DNA of 23,430 nucleotides from a virus. The notes under the pieces are model-generated. The model worked only from the letters and a program-made list of their open reading frames with translations. It was not told the DNA's origin and ran no database searches. Of the stretch, positions 1 through 6,700 are shown in pieces (position 1 is the first letter of the stretch; each line of letters starts with the position of its first letter). Where the stretch lies: positions 1-23,430 of the IMG/VR virus record IMGVR_UViG_3300025168_000693; one strand, given 5' to 3'. The translations under genes and the position numbers were made by a program.

Positions 1-50
1 TCGTAATTACCCATTTGTTTCCCACTGCCTACATACTTCTTTTCATTCAT
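1..50 (-). CDS. N-terminal fragment of a small phage protein, cut by the window edge
   Basis: An ATG at 50 opens a frame that stays open to the window edge and begins MNEKKYVGSGKQMGNY. It starts 14 nt after the ERF stop codon, behind an A/T-rich leader, as is usual for Bacteroidota genes. The YVGSGK start resembles small proteins I associate with recombination genes in marine flavophages, but 16 residues are too few to assign a function. It is probably co-transcribed with the ERF gene. Confidence 0.55.
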   Translation of the reverse strand, partial: MNEKKYVGSGKQMGNY

Positions 51-64
51 AATTTTAATTTAAT

Positions 65-628
65 TTAGGTTAATAATAATTTTTCTACTTTCTTACTTAC
101 TTTATATTTTTTTCTAATATCGGCTATAGTAAAACCCTTTTTTGTAATGGCATCTTTTGCCTTGTTAAATTTATCTCCTTTTTCGTCTAACCAATCTTTA
201 GATGGCTCTAACACGTCTGTAGAAGCGTTTTGAGGTACCTTAGAGTGATTATTAGTAGCATCTGCATCTTTGGTATCATCTATTAAAAATAAGCCGTTTA
301 AAGCGTACTTTCTAGCATAACTGCTTGATGCTCCATAACTTTGAGCTACATCCATTCCCTTTCTATTTAAGTTAATACCAGCTTGTGCTCTTACAGATAT
401 TTTGTCTTTACCATCTGTAATTTCAGCAACTGCATTAACAAATAAAGGATCAGGTGCAATAGAATCAGAGATGGTTAATAACAAACCCTCCTTCATAAGT
501 AAAGGTTTAACTGCTTCTAAAATGTCTTCACAACTCCTGTAGTTATAATTACCGAAATTGTTTCTTTGATTTTTTGGTGCTTTCAAACTCCCTTGAACTT
601 TCACCAACTTCTTTGTTAAGTTTTCCAT
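65..628 (-). CDS. ERF-family single-strand annealing protein
   Basis: The 187-residue product matches the ERF superfamily of phage recombinases, which anneal complementary single strands during phage recombination and replication. Visible family features are the N-terminal YNYRSCEDILEAVKPLL stretch (about residues 28-44), a central beta-rich part, and SYARKYALNGLFLIDDTKDAD (about 103-123, the usual S-Y-A-R-K-Y-A-L signature). The C-terminal third is Lys-rich and variable, as is typical. I chose the ATG at 628 (MENLTKK); a TTG at 688 would add 20 hydrophobic residues lying over the terminator T-tract and promoter, which is unlikely. The gene is separated from the lysis cassette by a terminator and has its own promoter-like box four bases before the ATG, so it probably starts the early or recombination transcription unit. 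Confidence 0.85.
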   Translation of the reverse strand: MENLTKKLVKVQGSLKAPKNQRNNFGNYNYRSCEDILEAVKPLLMKEGLLLTISDSIAPDPLFVNAVAEITDGKDKISVRAQAGINLNRKGMDVAQSYGASSSYARKYALNGLFLIDDTKDADATNNHSKVPQNASTDVLEPSKDWLDEKGDKFNKAKDAITKKGFTIADIRKKYKVSKKVEKLLLT

Positions 629-632
629 GTAA

Positions 633-663
633 CAAACATAATTATAATAAATGTCATGTGCAA
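633..663 (-). promoter_or_regulatory. Bacteroidota-type promoter for the ERF gene
   Basis: Read on the minus strand, TATGTTTG (640-633) matches the Bacteroidota -7 consensus TAnnTTTG exactly. A TTG (663-661) lies 20 nt upstream, a suitable distance for the -33 element. Only four bases separate the -7 box from the ERF ATG, so transcription would begin at or next to the start codon and the mRNA would be leaderless or nearly so. The site lies just downstream of the terminator, where a new promoter is needed. Confidence 0.55.
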
Positions 664-673
664 GACAAAAGAC

Positions 674-702
674 AAAAAAAAGAGGCAACGTCTAGTTACC
701 TC
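674..702 (-). terminator. Intrinsic terminator after the lysis cassette
   Basis: Minus-strand RNA forms an 8-bp stem (GAGGUAAC with GUUGCCUC, including one G-U pair) around a 5-nt loop at 694-690, followed by eight U residues (681-674). On the plus strand the G-U pair becomes an A-C mismatch, which supports minus-strand function. It lies between the holin stop codon and the ERF promoter. Confidence 0.8.
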
Positions 703-739
703 CTTTCATTGAAAACAAAGAAAATCAACAGAATATCGC

Positions 740-762
740 ACCCTATTGAATTCACAAAGATA
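740..762 (-). promoter_or_regulatory. Conserved element copy C: TAnnTTTG box plus GAATTCAATAGGGT
   Basis: The minus strand reads TATCTTTG (762-755, an exact TAnnTTTG match) followed directly by TGAATTCAATAGGGT. The same layout occurs at 769-797 and 23401-23430, and the core recurs at 12248-12262. I see no clear -33 element. If it is a promoter, its transcript meets the terminator at 702-674 after about 70 nt. Confidence 0.45.
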
Positions 763-768
763 TATAAA

Positions 769-797
769 ACCCTATTAAATTCATAGAGTATTGAATT
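769..797 (-). promoter_or_regulatory. Conserved element copy B: AATTC...GAATTTAATAGGGT
   Basis: The minus strand reads AATTCAATACTCTATG followed by AATTTAATAGGGT. It carries the inverted pair AATTC-N10-GAATT and shares 14 identical bases (AATTTAATAGGGTT) with copy D. Its -7-like part (TACTCTAT) is poorer than that of copy C. It begins just after the holin stop codon. Promoter, operator and stoperator-like roles are all possible; the repetition itself is certain. Confidence 0.45.
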
Positions 798-803
798 TAT
801 TTA

Positions 804-1262
804 TTAACCTTTGAATATACTTGTAGATTTTTCCGCTGTACGACCACCAAAATAAGCTAATACAACCGCCATCATTACTTTTTCAAATGTATCATTCCAA
901 GTTGCTCCAATATGAAAAGGCACACTTTCTATACTGTCTAATATACCAGCTAAACTAAATACAACTATGCACCAAACTAAAACTAAAGGTCGCACATTTT
1001 TACTTAACCATGAATCTGACATTGAATCAGCTTCCCATCTACTTGTAATAGATTGTATTTCTTTATTTTGTTGCTCATAGATCATTTGTTGTAGCTTTAT
1101 TTTATCATCATTAGATATTTTAGATTTACCTATTTCAGCTAAAGCTTCTTGTGGAGAGCTAACACCACTTAATACTTTTCCTAGTGTTGGATTTATCATT
1201 GATGCAGCACCAAATAATAATTTGCCAACTGTAGTTTCTTTAAACTTCTTTTTATCAGACAT
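804..1262 (-). CDS. Holin, GTA-type three-transmembrane family
   Basis: This 152-residue protein matches the 'holin of 3TMs, for gene-transfer release' family, which makes holes in the inner membrane so the endolysin can reach the cell wall. Family marks are RWEAD (75-79) and SWLSKNVRPL (84-93), followed by a membrane segment at about 91-110 and another at about 127-140. The N-terminal stretch around 12-35 is mildly hydrophobic, and a charged helix lies between. Its ATG overlaps the end of the M15 endolysin gene by 8 nt, so translation is probably coupled. It is the last gene before the terminator at 702-674. Confidence 0.75.
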   Translation of the reverse strand: MSDKKKFKETTVGKLLFGAASMINPTLGKVLSGVSSPQEALAEIGKSKISNDDKIKLQQMIYEQQNKEIQSITSRWEADSMSDSWLSKNVRPLVLVWCIVVFSLAGILDSIESVPFHIGATWNDTFEKVMMAVVLAYFGGRTAEKSTSIFKG

Positions 1263-1725
1263 GACTTATATCTTTATATTTAGTTTTACCTTCTTCTTTG
1301 TATGCTAATAAACATCTTTTTCTATTAGAATCACTATCTACATAGCTAACATGTACCCAATCAGGTTCAGTATCTGTACCAAACTCCCAAATAAGTTGAT
1401 CAAAATCCAAGTTATCTTTGATATAATAATACATATAAGAATTAGAAACATAACCATAAACGTCATCAATATCAATAGCTCTTCCTTGACAATGTTGACT
1501 TTTACTACTACCGCCAATTGCTTTATTAAGTTCTTCACATCTAAAAAATGAATTGATTTTAATTGGACCGTTAACAGCTTTTCTAAGCGGTTCAAACACT
1601 TTCTCAGCGACTAACTCCATGTTTTGTAGTTCGTAGTCATTAGGCACGTTTTCTATGCCTAAGCGAAGAGCTGTGACACTTCTAGTAGCTTCTTTGTAAG
1701 TTATGTGCTTACTTATTGAATTCAT
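1255..1725 (-). CDS. Peptidase M15 endolysin
   Basis: This 156-residue protein belongs to the small phage M15 (VanY/peptidase_M15_3-like) zinc peptidases, which cut peptide cross-links in peptidoglycan. The SxHxxGxAxD signature is visible at residues 76-85 (His78 and Asp85 as zinc ligands), and WVHVSY carries the third ligand His125. The catalytic Asp or Glu is expected just before that His, in the EPDWVH segment. There is no signal peptide, so it should need the adjacent holin to leave the cytoplasm. Its ATG overlaps the upstream stop codon (ATGA), and its end overlaps the holin start. Length and motif are complete. Confidence 0.85.
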   Translation of the reverse strand: MNSISKHITYKEATRSVTALRLGIENVPNDYELQNMELVAEKVFEPLRKAVNGPIKINSFFRCEELNKAIGGSSKSQHCQGRAIDIDDVYGYVSNSYMYYYIKDNLDFDQLIWEFGTDTEPDWVHVSYVDSDSNRKRCLLAYKEEGKTKYKDISHV

Positions 1726-2042
1726 AGTTTATTAATACGATCTATATTATTTTGTATATCAAGATTACCAACTTTAATCTTTAATGATATATCTGCTACA
1801 TATTGCATTCTAACTCTTCCGTTTTTATCTAGTATAACAATAACAGGAACAGCAACTATACTTTTCTGTATATCTTTTGGCTGATCTTTTAAATAACTAA
1901 ATTTAACAACAGCTCCTGTAATACCAGACAAGTCATAATTGTTTTTTTTATTCCACTCTGCATTAATTTGCAAGACAGTTACGTCTTGACTATATACAGA
2001 TGCCGCAACCAATACAAATATCGCACATAATAATTTTTTCAT
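1722..2042 (-). CDS. Exported thioredoxin-fold-like protein lacking the CxxC motif
   Basis: A 106-residue protein with a clear signal peptide (MKKLLCAIFVLVAASVYSQ) that should deliver it to the periplasm. The mature part resembles a small thioredoxin fold: VTVLQINAEW (21-30) sits where thioredoxins have beta strand plus AEW, and VAVPVIVILDKNGRV (63-77) resembles the cis-Pro loop and following strand. The two catalytic cysteines of WCxxC are Asn in this alignment (Asn31 and Asn34), and the mature chain has no Cys, so redox catalysis is excluded if the alignment holds. It sits inside the lysis cassette with ATGA overlaps on both sides. A structural or binding role in the periplasm during lysis is possible, but this is inference. 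Confidence 0.55.
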   Translation of the reverse strand: MKKLLCAIFVLVAASVYSQDVTVLQINAEWNKKNNYDLSGITGAVVKFSYLKDQPKDIQKSIVAVPVIVILDKNGRVRMQYVADISLKIKVGNLDIQNNIDRINKL

Positions 2043-2317
2043 TTACTGATTATTTCAAATAACTTGTCGTCTATCTTCTTCAAGGCATTTGAGTTTTCTT
2101 CTACTTTAGTACCAGTATTCATGATAGTTTCTCTGATTAACTGATCTTTTAAATCATACTCAGTTCTACTAATCTCTGGTTCTGGTAATTCTTTCGCTTC
2201 TTGTATGTCAGCTTGTAAAGCAAACCACATACCTATTAAGGTAGATAATGCTATACCTATTCCAATAAGAGTTTTTATACTAATTTCAAATTTACTGTCC
2301 TCACTTAATTCACTCAT
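2039..2317 (-). CDS. Single-pass membrane protein of the lysis cassette
   Basis: This 92-residue protein has a short charged N-terminus, one membrane segment (about residues 15-34) and a charged, probably helical C-terminal part (TEYDLKDQLIRETIM and beyond). The topology resembles small phage membrane proteins next to endolysins, including i-spanin or holin-like proteins, but I see no motif that decides the function. It starts with an ATGA overlap with the 46-aa membrane protein upstream and ends with an ATGA overlap with the exported thioredoxin-like gene. The position suggests an accessory lysis role. Confidence 0.6.
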   Translation of the reverse strand: MSELSEDSKFEISIKTLIGIGIALSTLIGMWFALQADIQEAKELPEPEISRTEYDLKDQLIRETIMNTGTKVEENSNALKKIDDKLFEIISK

Positions 2318-2454
2318 AATCTTTTAGTTTTTTGAACAGTATAAGCTATCGTGCAGACAAGAAGTATTATTTTTAGCCAAACTTCAACCTCTGTTAATGA
2401 GATAAAAAAGGTTATTGAATTCAGTGCATATATCTTTGCGTCTGCAAAACCCAT
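2314..2454 (-). CDS. Small hydrophobic membrane protein (46 aa)
   Basis: The ATG at 2454, five bases after the previous stop codon, opens a 46-codon frame beginning MGFADAKIYALNS. It contains two hydrophobic stretches (about residues 12-20 and 28-40), with EVEVWLKIILL in the middle and a basic tail (QKTKRL). Its TGA overlaps the next ATG (ATGA). Tight coupling and membrane character suggest a lysis accessory protein such as a pinholin or antiholin, but I do not recognise a named family. The frame has consistent coding character throughout. Confidence 0.6.
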   Translation of the reverse strand: MGFADAKIYALNSITFFISLTEVEVWLKIILLVCTIAYTVQKTKRL

Positions 2455-2458
2455 AGTA

Positions 2459-2713
2459 TTATTCTTTATCAGGTATCTCTTCGTAAGAACCGTCTTCTAA
2501 ATTAACTGAAATCTTACCATACTGTTCCTCAAGCTCTTTCCTTAGTTCAAGTTGTGACTCTTCTAGTTTTTTTAATTCTTCTAATTGAACATCTTTTTGC
2601 TTGTCAATGTTAATTTTTTGAATAGTTAATACACCAACTGTATTCACCACTTGATTAATTTTACCTTGACTTTCTTTAAGCACTTCTAATTGTTTTTCTG
2701 TAATTTTTGACAT
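2459..2713 (-). CDS. Small coiled-coil protein of unknown function
   Basis: An 84-residue, highly charged protein. It begins MSKITEKQLEVLKESQ and continues with heptad-like Leu/Ile spacing to about residue 65, so most of it should form one coiled coil. It ends in a short acidic tail (SYEEIPDKE). Proteins of this look are common between fibre and lysis genes in marine phages, but their role is not known to me. The start ATG is preceded by an A/T-rich leader. A capsid- or tail-associated role cannot be excluded. Confidence 0.6.
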   Translation of the reverse strand: MSKITEKQLEVLKESQGKINQVVNTVGVLTIQKINIDKQKDVQLEELKKLEESQLELRKELEEQYGKISVNLEDGSYEEIPDKE

Positions 2714-2749
2714 TGTATTAAATTTATAATTATATTACAAATATAGTAA

Positions 2750-3094
2750 TTAATTGTTTAAATACTTTATTTCAGTAACAGGGTGTTTTATGTCCTCAAT
2801 TTGTTTGTCTAAAGTTAGTTTTATTTGCTCTATATCTAATTTTGGTTCTATCCAACTCCAAACAATTTCATCTGTTAAATCATTAAAAGGTATATAATTT
2901 TCAGGATTTGGCTCAGTTAAATTCATATTGCCATTAATAGCAACTTCTATTTCATTACCAGTTGCTTGTCCTGGATTTGTAGTTGGTGTTTTTGCCCAAT
3001 AATTATAAGATGCATTATATACTAAATCTTGCATATTATCCTTGTCAATATAACAAGTTAACATTCCTATTGTGTAACCGTATTCTATATTCAT
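2750..3094 (-). CDS. Small protein resembling the DUF7936-type phage family
   Basis: A 114-residue protein. The segment from PENYIPFNDLTDEIVWSWIE to LDKQIEDIKHP (about residues 62-106) has the pattern I associate with DUF7936-like proteins of marine phages: 'F..f..LTeE.V..Wie' followed by 'ld.qI...K.P'. The N-terminal part is beta-rich. These proteins usually lie near tail-fibre genes, as here (directly downstream of the two fibre or adhesin genes), so a fibre-assembly or tail-tip role is plausible but unproven. The leader is a TAAA tetranucleotide run. Confidence 0.55.
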   Translation of the reverse strand: MNIEYGYTIGMLTCYIDKDNMQDLVYNASYNYWAKTPTTNPGQATGNEIEVAINGNMNLTEPNPENYIPFNDLTDEIVWSWIEPKLDIEQIKLTLDKQIEDIKHPVTEIKYLNN

Positions 3095-3115
3095 AATTTA
3101 TTTATTTATTTATTT
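3095..3115 (-). repeat. TAAA tetranucleotide run in the leader of the 114-aa gene
   Basis: The minus strand carries five TAAA units between the stop codon at 3114 and the ATG at 3094, so the run is the whole leader. A/T-rich leaders are normal in this window, but a perfect 4-bp repeat could vary in length by slippage and change spacing to the start. Confidence 0.5.
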
Positions 3116-3701
3116 AACATTGATTAATTGATGTTATAACTCCACTGCTATTTGTTTGCACCCAAGTATTACTGCCACCTGGTGGCGAATATATAATTAA
3201 ACCTGCTGGAGCTATTGAATTTGTTAATGGAGTTTGTGCATTTCCTTGAGCTGGTTGATTATTAGTTGTATATAATTTAGTTGAATTTATTGTCCATCCA
3301 GCACCTGTTGAAGCATTAGTTAATTGGTTGCTCGCCCAATAAGTAAAGTTTAAAGTAGTTCCAGGTATGCATCTGTTTAAAGTTCTAATAGGAACATTAC
3401 CGCTATAATGTCCACTTCCTACTGGATGATAACATATCCAATCTTGATAGTAACCTCTCCAATTATTAAAAGAGCCAGGTCCAGGCGGATTTGGAAAAGC
3501 TGGATCAGTGTTTCCACAAGCTCCGTTTCTAACTGGATAATTATTTCCAGAGTTCATGCCACCACCAGTATTACCGCCATTAATTAGATTATACATTGAA
3601 ATTGGACCAGTAATAGTACCGCCACCGCCATAATTTCCATAAAGTCGCTCTCGTGCAAATAATTGCATTCTAATATTTCCAGTTGTTGGTATTCCAGCCA
3701 T
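3114..3701 (-). CDS. Gly/Asn-rich fibre or adhesin-like protein
   Basis: A 195-residue protein starting MAGIPTTGNIRMQLFARE, then Gly-rich loops (YGGGGTITGPISMYNLINGG), a Pro/Gly/aromatic-rich middle (GNTDPAFPNPPGPG) and a beta-rich C-terminal half ending in Cys. It lies 2 nt after the giant S74 fibre gene, and its composition resembles receptor-contact tips of phage tails. It may be a tail-tip adhesin that works with the fibre. I find no catalytic motif and no named domain I would vouch for. Cysteines at several sites, including the C-terminus, could form disulfides outside the cell. Confidence 0.6.
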   Translation of the reverse strand: MAGIPTTGNIRMQLFARERLYGNYGGGGTITGPISMYNLINGGNTGGGMNSGNNYPVRNGACGNTDPAFPNPPGPGSFNNWRGYYQDWICYHPVGSGHYSGNVPIRTLNRCIPGTTLNFTYWASNQLTNASTGAGWTINSTKLYTTNNQPAQGNAQTPLTNSIAPAGLIIYSPPGGSNTWVQTNSSGVITSINQC

Positions 3702-3703
3702 AT

Positions 3704-6700
3704 TTATTTACAATTACATATTTTTTTAGATAACTCATCAATTTGTTTTTGTTGCTCTTTTATAGCTTCAATTAATAAAGGTACTATTCTTTCATATTTA
3801 ACAGTTAAAAAATTATGATCCTCACCAGTTTTTTCTTTGTATGGTGCATTCATAGGTGCTGTTAAAACTGCTTCTGGTAATACCTTTTCAATTTCTTGAG
3901 CCAATACACCAACTTCATGCATATTGTTTGGGTGAAAATCATATTTTTCTTTTATATCATCAACCCAATCATATTCAACACCATTAATTTGTTTTATTTT
4001 CTCTATTGGATTGCTAATATTTTTTACATTAGTTTTCAATCTTTTATCAGATGCATAAGCAACAACATCACCAGTTAAACTTAATGTACCATTTGTTGCA
4101 CCAAGCTCCATTTTTGTACTAGCAGTTGCACCACCACCACCTGAACCTCCAGTTTCCCAAATCCAACCATAAGTAGATACTCCCTCCATTCTTGACCTTA
4201 ATGCCCAAGATGTTACACTAGTTAAACCACTAGGTGCTGTTAAATTACCATTTGGTCCACAGCCACTAGTTCCAGCACTTGCCATATAATTTTGCCAGTT
4301 ATAGTAAGTATCATTATACCAGCTTATACCAGTGTCTGTACCACTAGCACGATTTAATCTTATACCTTTTCTGTGTTTTGATGTATAATAGAATGTACTC
4401 CTACCAGCACTATCCATTATCATTCCCTCACTATAACTAGAACCAGATTTTGTAAATAAAGATAATTCACCAGATGCCCAATTACCTGGTGTACCAGCAG
4501 TTTTTCTAGCCATTATACCAGCAATAGTTACAGTATTACCGCCACTAGATGATTCTAATGATGAAAATGATAATTTTGTCATTGAATTATTGGGACCACT
4601 TTCATTATGAATACATATACCAGCTGGTGCTTCATCAATACCACCAGTTCTTGTACTGTCTTGTCTAATCATAAAAGCTGGCTGATGTAAATATGCACTG
4701 TTGCTATCAACATAACCATCATATATATAAGAGCCACCACTTGAGCTGGTTGGACCATTAAACATCGCAATACCTCTTACATCAAAAAATCTTAATGGTG
4801 CTGTTATAGTACCAAATGAAACTTTACCATATCTGTCAATAGTCATTCTATGAGTTACAGTACCAGAATCACTGGTTTCTATATTAAAGAAATTATCACC
4901 TGATCCCTCATAATATATTCGATTACCCCATCTTGCACCACCACCACTATTTTCACATAGTATTAAAGATGCTTCATCTCCATCATGACAACTTACATTG
5001 ATTGTTGGTTTTGTTCCGTTTGTATCATTGTAAACGTGCAAAAATGGTGTATTAGATGCATAACCGCTTGTTCCACAAGTTGGGTTTGATATACCAATTC
5101 CAAGTTTACCGCCATTATCCATAGCAATATTACCATTGGTTAAAAATCTTAGTTTATAGCTGTCATTCGGTCCAATATATAATTCTTCACCAGAACCAGC
5201 AACCATTTGAATTGCATTAGTTCCAGCATTTTTAATATATAAATTGCTATCACCATCAACCTCAAATCTAGCATTACCACCAGACAAATGAAACAACTCT
5301 GATGGTAATTCTGTGCCAATACCTAAACGACCATTTGCTTTTAATGTCATTTTTGTAGTTGGTAAAGTTCCACTATTACCAGCACTATTTGTAGTCATAA
5401 ATTGTATTCTACCATTGAAATTACCATCATCAGTAACTTTTATATAAGCCATGTTCCATACAGCAGAAGCAGTTGGATGACCACTTCTAAAATTCAAAAT
5501 TCCACCACCTAAATTATATCGCCCACCAATAGTTAAAACATTTGAGGTTTCTACTGAGCCAACGAGTAGTGTACCATTTGTTTCAGTTCCAGCTCCAATA
5601 CTCATATTGCCATTATCCCCATCAACTGTAAATACAGATGTACCAGTTGCATTTTGATTTCGCATAAAAGAAACATATCTGTTGTCATTATTTGCTCTGG
5701 AAAATCCCCATCTAGCATTTGGACCAAACCTTAAAATATTAGTTGTAGTTCCTGATTCAAATACTGCTGATGAATTAAATTGTAAAACCCCAGAAGTATC
5801 AGCATAAAAACCTTTTACATTATTGTAATTATTGCCACTATATAAAGAATAAAATCCACCATTTTCACCAGCATAATATTGACCATCAACTAACATGGAC
5901 ATTCTGCCACTTGAGGGATTATCAGATTGAAACACTACCTCACCCCCATTTGATGAATAACCACCAAATCTACTGCCTGGCATATTTGCACCGTTCCAAC
6001 TACCGTTAAATCCAACAACATTATTACCATTTACAGATAGAGTTGATGTAAAAGTTGCGTTTCCAGAACTGTCTATACGCATTCTTTCTGCATTATTAGT
6101 GCTGAATCGCATATAATTTGAATTATGATTATATTCTATAGAACCTATTGAAGTATTTGCAGCATCCCCAAATCTTAAAGTACTTGCAGCAGTTGAAATT
6201 ATAGTAATTCCTGATTCACTTGCACCTTTATCAATAACTAAATCATCTGCATTTGCAGCAGGTGTTCCAGTTGTTAAACTTCCTATTTTTACATTTCCTG
6301 CAAAAAATGCGTTTTGAGACGTGTCTAAAGTTAAAGCTGTAGCTGCATTTGACTGTAGTTTTAAAGCCATTCCTGATTGTGCTTGTACTATAGCTTCATT
6401 TGTGTCCCAAGTTAATTTTCCATTTGCATAAGCATTACCCCAAAAAACTTCATTAGTTCGAGTAATTCCTGTAATAGTTGCACTTGGTGCAGTTACACTT
6501 CCTGCAAAAGTTGCTGATTTATTATTTGCTATTGTTAAAGCACTAGCAGTAGAGCCAGTTCCAACTTGTAAATCTATTGTATTTGCTTGTATTTTTAAAT
6601 CTTTGTATGCTGAACCCCAGTCAACAGCCATTAACCTAGAATGAGTACCATCAAAATCTATAATTGTTGCAGGACCTTGACTAGAATTACCTTGTGTTAT

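Noticed and set aside
629-688. A 20-residue N-terminal extension of ERF from a TTG
   Set aside because: It would place coding sequence over the terminator T-tract and the promoter box, and family members begin close to MENLTKK.
2413-2435. A plus-strand TATCTTTG box near ATTGAATTC, like the repeated element
   Set aside because: It lies inside the 46-aa gene, antisense to transcription, and lacks the AATAGGGT core. Chance in A/T-rich DNA is enough to explain it.
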